Assembly: GCA_020081605.1 (NCBI GenBank)
Contig: JAHREC010000007.1
Span: forward strand, 868,001 to 932,000
Length of the DNA stretch: 64,000 nucleotides
Origin: Albifimbria verrucaria
Lineage: Eukaryota > Ascomycota > Sordariomycetes > Hypocreales > Stachybotryaceae
Reading direction: 5' to 3'
Under the pieces are notes generated by a model. The model worked only from the letters and a program-made list of their open reading frames with translations, did no database searches and was not told where the DNA came from. Both the position numbers and the translations under genes were made by a program. Shown in pieces: positions 43,853-55,827 of this stretch (positions within the stretch are counted from its first letter, which is position 1; every line of letters starts with the position of its first letter).

Positions 43853-46800
43853 ATGTCGGCAAAAGCAAACTGGAAGAGTTTCAACTGTACCCTACAGTCC
43901 ATTCTCAGTCTTGATGACCGTGTTTGGGATTTCCATGTGTCCGGTATCCCAGAACCCCGATACCTCAATGCCGAGAGGCTTATTAAACATGTTTCAATCG
44001 AGACCGACCCCATACAGGGACTCATTCTATCCGACTTAGGATTGAACCTGCTGCATCTAACCGTGCAATTGAGAGTGATCCATTGGATAAGTTCGTCCTG
44101 CTCTCTCTGTCTGCTTTTCGTCGGCTTGGACGCCCTAGATCAACAGAAACTGCACAAAACAGTCGGCAACCCCGCAGTCCAAAAGATATAACAGACTACA
44201 TTGTAAAGCTTCTAAGGACTGGCTTGAGCCTCCAAGGTGTGCATTACAACTTTTACGGACATAGCAATAGCCAGCTCAAGTCACGCTCATGCATTTTGAT
44301 TGCTGCGCCCAAGGAACATGCTGCTGCAAAAGTCGAGGCCATGGGTGATTTTGCGGCACTCAAAACAGTTGGAAAAATGGCCAAACGTATCGGATTGCTG
44401 TTCTCTACGGCCGAGACAGTCATGAATATCAGTCCTGAGCGATGCGAGGACATACCTGATATCGAATCAGAAGGCTATATCTTCACCGACGGATGTGGCT
44501 TGATTGCTCCTAGTCTCGCTCAAGACCTAGCCCGGAGAGCCCGAATTAAGTTTCGAAATGACCGATATACACCCTCGGTGTTTCAGATTCGCTATCGTGG
44601 GTATAAAGGGGTTGTGACAGTTGACCCGAAAATGACCAAACAAGCCGCGCTTCTCAAGCTGAGAAAATCGATGAAGAAATTTAGCGGCAGTAAAAACTAC
44701 TCGTTTGGAGTAGTAAACTACTCAAAGGTCTTGAAATTTCTTCTGATCAATTTACATGTAGGCAAATGCTCACGGTTGACCAGCCTTACTCCTACGGCCA
44801 TCTCAATGACGAGACGGTGATCCTTCTAAATGCCCTTGGCATATCCCACGAGGTCCTCTTGAAGAAACAGGACGATCACTTCAATCTTCTCGCCAATGCC
44901 ACATCTAGTTATCAAGATGCATTTCGCTTCTTGAGTTACATCAACAGACCTGATCTGGCCGAAAAAGTCCTTTTGGAAAGCATCCATAGCATGAAGCCAC
45001 AAGTCCAGAGATTGGTCAATATTGAGTATTCAAAATGCTCAACAAAAGAGCACGCAACGTTGTCGCATATTCGTGCTTAAGTCTCGTCTTCTATTTGGTG
45101 TATGCGATTCATGGGGTGTTTTGGAAGAGGGAGAGTGTGCTGTCAAAGTGACCATGGAAAACAACGGGCAGGCCTACACACTAAACAATGCTGAGGTCCT
45201 TGTCACTCGAAATCCTTGCCTGCATCCTGGAGATTTACAAAAGTTTCGCGTTGTCCATCGGCCTGAACTCTCACATCTAGTTGATTGCATAGTATTCTCA
45301 ACGAAAGGAGAGCGACCCGGCGCCGACTTGATGTCTGGTGGTGACCTTGATGGGGACCAATGTCAGCATTTCTAAATTTGTTCCTGTTTCTTTTGTAATG
45401 CTTCCCAAGCTGACGAGTGGAGCAGTCTTTGTATGTTGGGATAAGGACCTCATACCATCAACTGTGTCCGAGCCAGCCGACTATTCTGGGACACAAGACC
45501 TAGTACCATTTCGCCCAGTTACTTTTGACGATCGTCTTATATACTTTGCTACATACACGAATCCTTCTTTAGGTAAGATCAAGAACCTATATCTAGAATG
45601 GTCTAGAGCCTTGGGGCCTTTAGCTCCGCAATGTCGAGAACTCAACACGTTATTTTCACAAACAGTAGATGGAAACCAAGATTGTAAGATTCCTGAGAGA
45701 TTACGCAATCCGAAATCAGCGTCATCCAATACGAAGCCTTTCGTTCTTGATGTACTCCACCAACGAGGGAGTGAGTTTATGTACATGAAGACGCTTCAGA
45801 AGCCATATGATCTTGATGGATTCGATGAAGAGGCCATCCAAATTTTGTTGTCCATGGACAAGATCGCCATGTCCGAATTCGAGTTCTTTATTCTTACTCA
45901 CAAATGGTGTCGGAAATTTGGACAGCCTTTGGAGTCATTTTTGTCCCTTTTGACTTCAATGTGTTGAAGCCTGAGGAGAAGGCATGGGTGTTGGCACAGT
46001 TACCCGTGTCAAAAGATACACCTGCACTTGTTCTGAATGCTTTGTGCTCTTCGAATATTCTGAGCCGGGAAGAACTCGCACACTTTCAGCTTGATTATCC
46101 TGGCATACGGTGGAAATGCGTTTACGACTCGGCCATAGATCGCCTGGGCACTTTTCTCGACGCAGCATCCACGAACATGGGCATTTTTCACCGTACAATG
46201 CTTGTTTTTCAAATCCATGAACGACTTTCTATCGCTGTCTATGTTCCAAAGGCCATTGATGCATCTCAAAATTGTCTTGTCGACAATACCTGCCGACTCT
46301 TTGCTTTCCCCATACTCAAGGTCGTGAAAGGCAAAGTCGTTTAGCTCTTCCTACCAAAATGAACTACCGATTATACTGTGATGGCGAATTGTTCCAACTT
46401 TTTGAAAACAGAACATCAAACTCATGGGTTTATATTGCACGTCCAGGCTCTCGGGCTGGAGAGCAGAACGGACAGAACAAAGGAAAACAGAGACGGCAGC
46501 GGCAAGAAGATATTGATCGAGGCACGCAAGTCGAGATATGCACTAGCATTGCACTTGACAAATTCAGCCAAAATCTTGCAAGACATATTGGGGAGGGGTT
46601 AATCGATCACCAATATCAGCTGCTGTTAGTTGGCGAACCGATGATGCGGTGAAGTGATGCTGACTACAGTACAGGAAATCTACGTCATCAGTAACAGAGA
46701 TGTCGAATCCCTCAAGACCCTAGACTTATGGCTGGAATGTATAGATACAACGAAAACTTTGCCATTATTCCAGCAAACTCCTAGGGAATACACTGTTCCT

Positions 46801-49262
46801 ATAACCGAAGACAGCATCTCTGAGTCAGACCCGTCTTGGCTGAAAGAAATTGTGAGGCGTGGTAATATTACAGGCTTGAATAGCCTAGAATCCATCGATT
46901 GCTATGAAAAAGTCTTTAACGCACTGCTTAGCGCCAACCAAAAGTCTTCACTTCTTCACTGCTTCAACTTCATTTTCGAAAATCTTTCGTTTACAAGAGT
47001 GGATGTCAAATCACTTTTGCAAGCCATGGTTAATCTTTTAGATATAGAACCGACCTTAGCCATTGCGTTCGGGCGGAGCCTCGAGAACGAGGATTCAAAC
47101 CCGGATCTTTCAGTGCTACTTGGGCCCTTTGCGGTATCAATACTACGAGCCTTTGTTAGAGCAGCAAACTTCGTGGATAGCCTTATCCTAGAGCCACTCT
47201 CATCTACAATATCTCGGTTACCGCCAAGAGTGCTACCGATCAGTGAACTTCATCATATAATGGAGCTCATATGCTTGGCGGTAAGATCACAGGACCTGGC
47301 ATTACGTATCATTCAAGCGTTTCTGCAGCCTGGGTTTAGTCACTTGCTTGCGAGTGATCCTAGTACAGTGGAACAAGTAGTGCAGAAATTGGCGGCAGTA
47401 GCTATGGATTACATCGAACTACCTAGAGAAGAAATTCAAGAAAGGAAGGATTTTCTTGAACTGTCTCTCTATCTGGGAGGAGCTGGCGAGCATCCCCTAT
47501 TGGAGATACCCTTCAGGATCGACTCAACGGAAGAAACACCAAAAATCTGGTCTCATGTTAGCCTAACTACGGCATCTCTTCCAACGAATGCGGTACTCCA
47601 AAACAACTACAGTTTTGACGCTCTTGTCGTCTTTGTTGAACCTGGCTGCGTACGACTGAGGTACTTTCAACCACTTCCATCATATTTTCAGCAGTGCTCT
47701 TGGCAGTTGCAAGTCCGTGGCTCGTTCGCTTTCACCAGAATATTAATGGGTGCTGTGACTACATTCTATACGTCATTTCAGAGTGAATGCAAGTTTGCAA
47801 GAAAGTTGCTTGGCTTGCCGCCTCTCGCTCCTTCAAGTGTTCGAGCCCCTGGGCGGAAGTGGCGAGCGATCCAAGGCCTGAGCCACAACCAAACCGAGGC
47901 CATCCAAAAGCACTCGAACACGAGTTGTTATGTCTTTGGACACCACCTGGAACAAGAAAGGTTGAAACAATAGTGGAGATGATGTGTGCCCTGCAGGAGA
48001 CTTATACAAATGCGCGTCTCTTAGTAGTAGCCTCGACCCATACTGCTATCGACAGCATAATGCGGCAATATCTGAAGCGTAAACAAGAACGGCCACTTCA
48101 AGGAAAACGACAAAACAATTTAGTTCGAGTATCGAGTGAGGTGAGACTTTTTACATCTTATAATTCGAGTTGTCAAGAACTCTAAATGTCGCTTGGTACA
48201 CTGATATTAACGCATCTCCAGATCTGCCATGTCGCAGATGATCTGCGCCATTACACTTGCGACGCACTAGTCAGCCACCATAGCTATTCTGGTCCTAAAC
48301 GCACAGAAAAACAAGTGATCGGAAAAAGTGATATCATATTCGCAACTTGCGTTGATTCAGGACATAGTCTCCTCACCCAGGAACATTTCGATGTCATAAT
48401 TATTGATGAGGCTTCTCGACTCACAGAGCAGACAGCTATGACTGCGCTCGTTAAAGGTCGAGATAAAGCTATCTTAATAGGTGATCATGCTCAACCTCGC
48501 CCAAGGGTTGGTCGAGAAGCACTTACACTCGGCTTCGACGAGTCGCTCTTTGAAAAGTTGATGACACGACATAATATCACGAAACATCTCTTGGATACAC
48601 AGTATCGGATGCATCCAAACCTCTGCTACTTTAGCTCGAAACAGTTTTATGGGGATAGACTGAAAACTGGGGTAAAATCAAGCGGCAGACCACTGAACCC
48701 CTGCGGGTTTCCTTTTCCTCTTGCAAGACAGCCATCAAAGTCTAAACAGCTTTTGGAGTATACTCGAGCCATCTTTATCGAATGCCGTACACCAGAGGTG
48801 CTGGGCCAAGTTTCAAAAGAGAACAGAGGCCAAGCAGAGCTTTGTGTCACTGTTTGCAAGCGTTTGGTTGCGCCTTCAACTGCGAACACTACGGGGCCTC
48901 CAGCTTCTACCCCTAAGTTCGTACATCAGTCTATTGCTATTCTCGCACCATACGATCGCCAAGTTGATTTGTTGAGATCAAAGGTTTCAGAAATATCCTC
49001 TAAGATTCAGGTCTCTAGCATTGAGCACTTCCAGGATGAGGAGGCTGACATTGTGGTGCTTGTGACAGTGCGGTGTAACGAACATCATGACATTGATCCC
49101 CTTGGGAATGGGAGACTGATGAATATTGCTCTCACTAGTGCTAGGGTGGCCTTGATAATTATCGGAAATAAAGAAACGCTGGCAGGAGGGAAAGCAGGCC
49201 AGGGTTGTGAAGATTTGTGGACAAACATCTTGGCCTGGGTGACAGATGTCAGCATACTCTGA
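43853..49262 (+). CDS. RNA-dependent RNA polymerase fused to an SF1 (UPF1/SAD-3/Hrr1-like) helicase
   Basis: A gene of about 1700 codons. The RdRP part shows HYNFYGHSNSQLKSRSC, IFTDGCGLIAPSLA, FQIRYRGYKGVVTVDP, RIFVLKSRLLFGVCD and the catalytic loop SGGDLDGDQ. A long middle region leads to a helicase: CLWTPPGTRKVETIVE (motif I), IIIDEASRLTE (II), ILIGDHAQPRP (III), LLDTQYRMHP (IV), SIEHFQDEEADIVVLVTV (V) and MNIALTSARVALIIIGN (VI). Clear introns are 45362-45425 and 48141-48221; one near 44729-44784 has a weak GTCTTG donor. At least eight one-base losses break the frame, and all are repairable. RdRPs make dsRNA for quelling, heterochromatin or meiotic silencing. The helicase motif I, V and VI residues are substituted, so this domain is probably inactive as an ATPase. 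The N-terminus before the RdRP core is short. Confidence 0.78.
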
Positions 49263-49864
49263 GGTAAATGGTCGATGTGACCAGGAGGGCCATGGAGGGT
49301 ACGGTAAAAACCCTGTCAACATGTTCTACTTTCAATTTGAGCGTGAAAATTGATTGGGGCAGTCTGAAGCTTCAACGAGGCAGCCCTGAGCTGTGGCTTG
49401 AAGCAGCCAGAGCCTAGACCCCAAAGTGACGAAGCTGATAAGGACTATACTTGAATAACTCGCTTAGCTGACATTGGAGATGGCTGTTCAAGTTTGTCAA
49501 GTCGCACGTGGCCCTCGCAAAACATTTCCATGAACCATATGCAATTATGGCTTACTTAACCTCCGATATTGAAGTGGCAGTTACTTTGGGCTGCAAATGC
49601 GGGGATATCATGGTATGGAATCAAAGCCCTTGACCCAAATCTGCACAACCCACAGAAAGCTTCTATCCGCCATGCCTCGACATGATAGAAACTGGTCTTC
49701 GGGCCTGTTGAAGCCAACAAAAGGAATCAGAGAGGTAGTCAACACGGGAAATCCATCTATTGCCCACCATCAGTATGGTATAAACATTAATAAATGCAGT
49801 AAACTTGTGAAAACTGGACTCATCTACACGCCAAAAAACTCCAGAGGCAAGTATTTTGTCCTCC
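49263..49864. other. Intergenic region, no gene supported
   Basis: Short frames such as 49597-49875 have no motif. Nothing else is seen. Confidence 0.4.
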
Positions 49865-50194
49865 TTAACCCTTGATCGTCCAAGTGTGATTCCAATGATC
49901 TATACCGCATATGTAGTCTTTGAACTTGAGTACCTCATAACTTCCTACTGAAGTCGTAATCACACGGTTTTCGTTGGCATGTATTCTGAGTCTTGCGCAG
50001 TCCAGGTATACCAACCCGCGGTTCTTTTCCCCAAACATCCAATCATCGCCGTTGCCAGGTTGGACTACCTGGTGGTTAACCTGACACACGCGAAAGTTTT
50101 GAACGTATTGAGGATCACAAAGATCGTCTCTAGGGTCCCAGGCGTAATCGAGGATAAGCTCGTCATCGATGAGCGTGATACCAGCGGGGCCCAT
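49865..50194 (-). CDS. Hypothetical protein, possibly a last exon
   Basis: The frame is open from a stop near 50260 and reads ACERKTSDRCFQQFEPFC before the first Met at 50194, then AGITLIDDELILDYAWDP and WMFGEKNRGLVYLDCARL. Cysteines are spread along the piece, and no signal peptide is visible in this frame, so an upstream exon may be missing. No family is recognised; the composition looks coding. Confidence 0.35.
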   Translation of the reverse strand: MGPAGITLIDDELILDYAWDPRDDLCDPQYVQNFRVCQVNHQVVQPGNGDDWMFGEKNRGLVYLDCARLRIHANENRVITTSVGSYEVLKFKDYICGIDHWNHTWTIKG

Positions 50195-50739
50195 ATTACA
50201 GAACGGTTCAAATTGCTGGAAACAGCGGTCTGATGTCTTTCGCTCGCAAGCAGTGGACTAGTAATGGTAGACTATGAAAGACTCCGATATGACGTTAAAG
50301 CACACGGACGCACTGTACAGGCGGCCTCGAGCGTGTTGTCTCCCAGTAGGTAACCACGTTTCTTAGAATTCGTAGTGGTATTGGTATTGAATGCATTATA
50401 ATAGACCTAATAGGCCATGGATGCGACCTGATATTTTCCTGCACTTACCAAGTGCCAAGTATTCCAACTCAGAATGCTCGGTCTGCTCACTGGAAGCAAT
50501 CGAGCCCTGAGTCTATGATATCAGCTATAGAACCTCCCCTAAAAGATACCTTCCAAGTAAAACAACAGTGGAACAATCAAACTGTTTCCAGAGTCCCTTC
50601 CCACTGGCCAATATCGCGCATCATCATCAGCTGGGATAAAATACTATGCTATGCTCAAAGCTACACTCTTCAATTAGTCTTAAACGCCCTCTAGGTTTAA
50701 TACTTTTACAAAGAGGCAACAGGCCTTGAGGGTACAGTC
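50195..50739. other. Intergenic region, no gene supported
   Basis: No motif-bearing frame or RNA gene was found. Confidence 0.4.
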
Positions 50740-51382
50740 TTACATAGCGGCGGAAAGTAGTATCCAATATGTCCAGATACCAGCATTGTACAGCCTTGGG
50801 TAACTGGGACATATCTCTAAGTACTCTGCTTCCAACACACGTGTACCATACGCCTGGCATCGTCTGGATTTTTCATAGCAGTCCTTCATCACAAAAGAGG
50901 CCCCAATAAGGCCTACGACGGTGGAAAATAAGAGTTTGGGAATGCCGCTGGCCATTCGGTGACCGAAGATGGTGGTGTTTTTCAACCACAGACTATGCGC
51001 AATCCATAAGATATTGGCCCATATGACAGCATATGACTAGTAAAAGTAAGTTAACCAATAATGAATTATGATATGGAACGATGAATTACCAGCCAAAATT
51101 CGATTCGCGCAATTGTTAGTGTTCCACTACGGTAGAAACTCACGACCTCGCCCTCTTTCGTGCGTTTTAAGATATCGTCTACATCATATGCAAGGGCGAT
51201 AGTGTACGCGACTAACATTGTTAGGAGGTATATGATCAGCATTAATTGTTTTGCCACTCTCTCTTTATTTCCTCAGTATCCGCTGGTCTTCCATCCTTTG
51301 GCTCTGGCATTGCTGAGCCCTGTTCCGTAAGAGATTCTTTGGCCGGGCGAGGCAGCAGCATCGATGCAAGACGTGACGCCAT
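50740..51382 (-). CDS. Hypothetical integral membrane protein (about four helices)
   Basis: Exon 1 is 51382-51090 and exon 2 is 51036-50740, separated by a 53-nt GTAATT...TACTAG intron. The soluble N-terminus (MASRLASMLLPRPAKESL) is followed by helix 1 (LMLIIYLLTMLVAYTIALAY), a helix spanning the splice junction (FWLSYAVIWANILWIA), helix 3 (GIPKLLFSTVVGLIGASFVM) and a last hydrophobic stretch (GIWTYWILLSAAM). A Cys-containing loop lies between the last two. One missing G near 51253 joins the N-terminus to helix 1. About 196 residues; no family is recognised. Confidence 0.6.
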
Positions 51383-52174
51383 TATTGAAGAATGAGAAAA
51401 GCAAAGTCCCAGTAGCTAAAAAGACTAAGGAGCAAAGAGGGGAAAGAATGGATTGTGGAGAGATAAAGCTAGGTAGTCTCTTGATGTGTCGGTGTGTTGC
51501 GAGGCGCAGCAGCCCCCAATAGATATTGCTGCGCCGTACGTTTCAGCCAACATTTCCATTCTATAAATAGCTCTACGTTATTACGGCAGTAAGGCCAGAT
51601 TTTTAGGCAAGTTCGTATATTTTATCGACTGAGCAAATTCCACATTCGGTCCCCTTCCTGCTGCTTGCGGTCATCGCAGCTCACCGCAACAAGCTCAGTT
51701 CCACAAAAGTGCATGCCTGCAATGAAACATTTCGGGACCTCGGCGTATCCTTAGTTGCCGATAACGCTGAGTCAAGACTTGGCACAATATATACACCGTT
51801 TGTATAGAAACATGCAGCAGCTAGGAGCTTTATGAACATCTACGTATTTGCGTGACACGTATTACCAATGCAGTTATTCTCGCTCTAGAATGATAAGTCC
51901 GGTAAGTTTAAATACTATAGCAATTAACAGCAGACGAGTTTTTGGCAGCTTTGACGAGAATTCAGAACACTACAATGAGACAAACCCTTACTAAAATAGA
52001 AAGCTGAATAGCTATGTGCTAATGAAGAGGGAATGGCAGCTCTGTAATGCAAGACATGTTTTACACAAAATAGCATACAAAAGACTCTTATCCCGTTCAT
52101 AATATAAAAGCATCCTAGTTCCTCTCATTTGTCTCCTCCCCATCTCACTTAGATACGCAGGCTTAATATTCATC
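51383..52174. other. A/T-rich intergenic region upstream of hydrophobin
   Basis: Likely holds the hydrophobin promoter and leader (pyrimidine-rich just before 52175). No gene was found. Confidence 0.5.
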
Positions 52175-52590
52175 ATGAGATATGTAACTGTTTCCGTATG
52201 CCTTCTTCAGGCCCTTTCAGTCGCTGCTTCTGTTGACTTTATTTGGACTCAACCAGCTTGCTTGTTCGATGATATACTCATGCTTCCTACATGCTGTCCC
52301 TTCAAGGGATCACCCTCGCGACTTACTACTTGTAGGACAAGTACGACATCTGCACGATGAGGATGTTAATCAAGAGTGATGTATGAGAACTAACTCAAAT
52401 TAGTGGGCACCTATTACACAGATCTTGACAACCTAGAAGGTCTCTGCAAGATCCTACAAAGTGAGCCGTTATGCTGCTTTGAGCGTGATGTAAGTTCCTG
52501 GGACTGTTGAGCCTGGGATGGACTGTTAATGATTTGCGTGCAATGTAGCCAATTGATGGCACTGATTGTGACAAGCCTCCTGGGCTCTAG
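52175..52590 (+). CDS. Class II hydrophobin
   Basis: A 97-residue secreted protein in three exons: 52175-52340, 52404-52489 and 52549-52590. Introns are GTACGA...ATTAG (63 nt, CTAAC branch) and GTAAGT...TGTAG (59 nt). The signal peptide is MRYVTVSVCLLQALSVAAS. After splicing, eight cysteines follow C-X10-CC-X11-C-X16-C-X8-CC-X10-C-X6-end, exactly the class II spacing. No single frame shows more than half of this. Hydrophobins self-assemble at air-water or cell-wall surfaces and help aerial growth and attachment. The loops (for example CCPFKGSPSRLTTC) differ from well-known cryparin/HFBII types, so it is a divergent member. All three exons are in frame with no sequencing breaks. Confidence 0.8.
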
Positions 52591-53290
52591 TAAGGATGGA
52601 GGTTTGAATGATTTGACTTAAAAACTTTGAGGATGAAGGAGGCCTCACAGTGTTATGAACTGGTAGTAAATGAGAATAAATTCGCCATGAACACGACCGG
52701 ATATTTCTCTCAGAGTGAAGTCGTACTGTCATCCCTGTGTAGAAAGAGGAAAAATAATAATATTCAGGTGCTTGATTCTTGCACTCCCTTCTGCGTTTTT
52801 GCATGAAACCATACATCTTAAATTGCCTTTGAGAAGGGAGAAGGTGTCACAGATTTATGGCTGCACATTTGCGTCCTCTGCACTAAGCTGGTGATTCATC
52901 TGCGCCACGAAACTCATAATACTCAGATTGCCTAGTTTGCAGTCTCCTATTAGCCTATCTTCATTTTGAGCAAGCTTAATATCAAACCTACAGACGCAGT
53001 TCTTGAGCAGCTGGCTGTAGCAAAGTGTATTACAAAGCATAGAAAATTGATTCCTCCTTACTTTTAACACGTAGATAAAACCGTCAAGTCTCAGGTTCTG
53101 ACACTGGAATGCATCGTCGTGTCAAGACTAGGTGCCGTGAAGCACAGTCACGTGCGACAAGCGGATCTTGTGAGGATCTTATTTTCGCTTTATTAGCCTA
53201 CCAGCCTCTCCAATCTTACCACATTTTAGTTAAGATCAACCATGAATTCTGGCCTATGTATTTCGAGTTGCTGGCAGAACACACTGCATC
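52591..53290. other. Intergenic region, no gene supported
   Basis: Terminator side of the hydrophobin gene and promoter of the Zn2Cys6 gene. No motif-bearing frame. Confidence 0.45.
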
Positions 53291-54530
53291 ATGAAGGACC
53301 ATGTCAAATCTCGTCATGGCTGTCTACGTTGCAAACATCGAAAGGTCAAGGTGAGAGAGGGGTGAATGGTTTCAGTTCGCTCAAATTTGTGCTTACAATT
53401 TTGTCTCTTAGTGCGATGAGACTCTGCCGAGCTGCAGACGGTGTTTGCAACGTCGAGAGGTATGCTCGTACCTGGCAGAGTATGGAGGCATAGGCACATT
53501 GCACTCTCCAAGAACCGAGCTGGCGCCATCAGCAAGAAGAGAACTTAACGAAGAGACTCCACCTAAATCAGTTCAAGAACTTCAATATACTAGTACCTCG
53601 TACCTAGAAGACATGGCACTAGTGCACCAGTTTCTTACGTCAACATATAAGACACTCTGGAGCAATCCCAAGGGGCAGCTGATATGGCGGGATTTTATCT
53701 TTCAAACAGCCCTAAACAATCCGGTACTCCTTCATGGCCTCCTTGCAACATCGGCCTTACACAAAATCGCGCTCGCAAGCTCGCACTCGCCAGAACTTGA
53801 GCAGACCGCTTTACGCAAGCAGACTGCCGCATTAGCGGGGTTTGGATCAATGCTCCACGACGTCAAAGCCGAGCAGTACGTTGTTGCTTACCCTATGTCA
53901 CTGTTGGTGTCATATTGGGCATTCGCATCAAAAAGTCTCCCCGGTAGTGTTGATATTTTAACTACTGGTCAAGAAAGCCATATAGCAAGAACCCCGGAGT
54001 CGAGCCGCTCAATGACTAGCGCTTTGGACAGTTTTATAATACTGTTACGGAGAATACAACCCACGAAGCTGGTTTTTGCACAATTCAGAGATTCTCTTCT
54101 ACAAGGCGTATTTGCTGAAATGGCAATCGTACCTCGTGAGGAAGAATTGCCCGAACTAACAGAGTCTGAAGCCTCTCTTCTCAACCAGTTAGATCTCCAC
54201 TTGGAGCAAGCTGCATTCCCAACTTCTTCTATTTCAAGAAACCCTATCTTCACCATTCGATACTTGTACCGAATTGTCAAAACCCCTGAATGGCTCCATC
54301 TGATTGCTGCGTGGCCTATCCAACTCACAGAAACATTCATAGATATGGTTAAGAACCGGGACCATGCCGCATTGACCATTCTTGGTTATTGGTCTGCTTG
54401 TTTTGGTTCGCTAGATGGTCAGTGGTGGGCCACGGGGTGGTCAAAAGCGCTGTTGGTTGAGATTAGGGATGTTGTTCAGTCGCAATGGTTAGAACTCGTC
54501 GAGTGGCCATGCAAATGTATTGGTCTATGA
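53291..54530 (+). CDS. Zn2Cys6 transcription factor (UPC2-like C-terminal region)
   Basis: Exon 1 is 53291-53350 and exon 2 is 53412-54530, with a 61-nt GTGAGA...CTTAG intron. The binuclear zinc cluster spans the splice site: HGCLRCKHRKVK, then CDETLPSCRRCLQRREVC, giving C-X2-C-X6-C-X6-C-X2-C-X6-C. The rest resembles the fungal regulator domain found in Upc2-like proteins (WRDFIFQTALNNPVLLHGLL, ATSALHKIALASS), with no frameshifts. 392 residues. The splice junction right after RKVK is common in this family. It sits next to an RTA1-like gene (convergent) and a hydrophobin, but regulation of either is only a guess. Confidence 0.88.
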
Positions 54531-54799
54531 TTGAAACCAGACAAAGCAACTCTTAATTGCTCCGTAACCTGCCCATCTTTTCAGATTTCCTATCATGCCC
54601 AGCTCGCAATAAATCCATATATTTATGTATCGTTGACAAGAATGCAAAGTATCGTAGGTCTGAGATGATGTAGTAGAATGTTTTGATACAGTTCGGGGAC
54701 ATCTTAAGTAGAGCATGTGAATATAACTTGATACATCCAAGTAATGAGAGTGAATACACCCTATCGAAGTCATTGGAGCCTCGGATTAAAGTCTGAGCA

Positions 54800-55827
54800 T
54801 CATCTGTGGCTCTCAAGTTCTAAATTTCCACTGGATAAGGATTCTGACTGGGCGTGTTTTACCTGGCGTCCAGATTTCATGATTGGAAAGAAATATCCAG
54901 GATGAAAAATCGTGAGGGCAACCGCGGCTAAAGCAATCATACTATTGATCCCGGCGTCAGTTTCTGTTTATCAAAATAATTATCAATGACTCACAGTCCA
55001 TCAAGAATCAAAAATTCCTTCTCATTCCGCATTCGAGGATTTCCCCAGCCTCCAGCCATTTCGGGCAGCCTAGGCCAGAGATGTTAGTGAGGAGCAAGCG
55101 TAGCAGGCTAATTTCCTTACCTGTAAATGCACCTTATAAGCACGGTGACATATGCAAACCCTACAGCTATAAGGAAGAATCGGGCATTGCGGGACTCTGG
55201 AGTCCCCGATAGATCGATACCTTGCTGAACCTTCCGCTTATGGCGGACTTGTCGTATCGTGTAGTCAATGGTTAAGACTCCACAAGCAGCCATAGTGGCA
55301 ACCTGGAAAGCAATACCAGCAATTATGATATTGTTGCCTGTGTTGAGGAGATCCAAATTGTCACCTGCTGAGCCTGCTAATCCACCTCCAGCAGCTTGCA
55401 GTAGGATTGACCCAGCATCACAACCAATAAAAATCCAGGTATAGAGCTTTGGCTTGAGCCGCGAAGCCCCTGGCCCGTAATAGAGAATGGCATGTTTTAT
55501 AGTGAGGTAGATACCGGCTGCAGTAAAGGAGGGACCGATGATCAAGCATACGATTTGTATCCTCATGCCTGTATCGTTCCATGGGTTGTTGTGCATAATC
55601 ACACGTCCTACATAGCCGATGGTTTCGAGGAGCGCGCCTATCGCTACCACGATTGAGTAGGCGAACACTCTGGTATGGTATCCAAGGACAATTTGCGCGC
55701 AAACGACAATCGCAAAGACTACCAGCAATATCGTGTTTGGGGGTAGGGATGGCGTATAGCCGTAGGTCGTTGCTTCGACTGGGCAGGTGGGCGAGACATC
55801 CGTACAATCTCGGGTAGACATTTCCAA
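54800..55827 (-). CDS. RTA1-like seven-helix membrane protein
   Basis: Exons on the minus strand are 55827-55121, 55069-54995 and 54941-54800, giving 307 residues without frameshifts. Introns are 51 and 53 nt. RTA1-like features are the outer N-terminus (TRDCTDVSPTCPVEATTYGY), helix 1 (ILLVVFAIVVCAQIVLGY), GALLETIGYVGRV, LIIGPSFTAAGIYLTIKH, IFIGCDAGSILLQAAGGG and the late RCIYRLPEMAGGWGN segment with EKEFLILDG. RTA1/RSB1-family proteins are linked to lipid translocation and to resistance to toxic compounds such as 7-aminocholesterol in yeast (family knowledge). Substrate unknown here. It is convergent with the Zn2Cys6 gene. Confidence 0.88.

Noticed and set aside
43853..49262. Calling the RdRP-helicase a pseudogene because of its many frame breaks
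   Set aside because: Each break is repairable by one base as in essential genes of the same contig, so frame breaks alone are not evidence of decay; only the motif substitutions in the helicase are.
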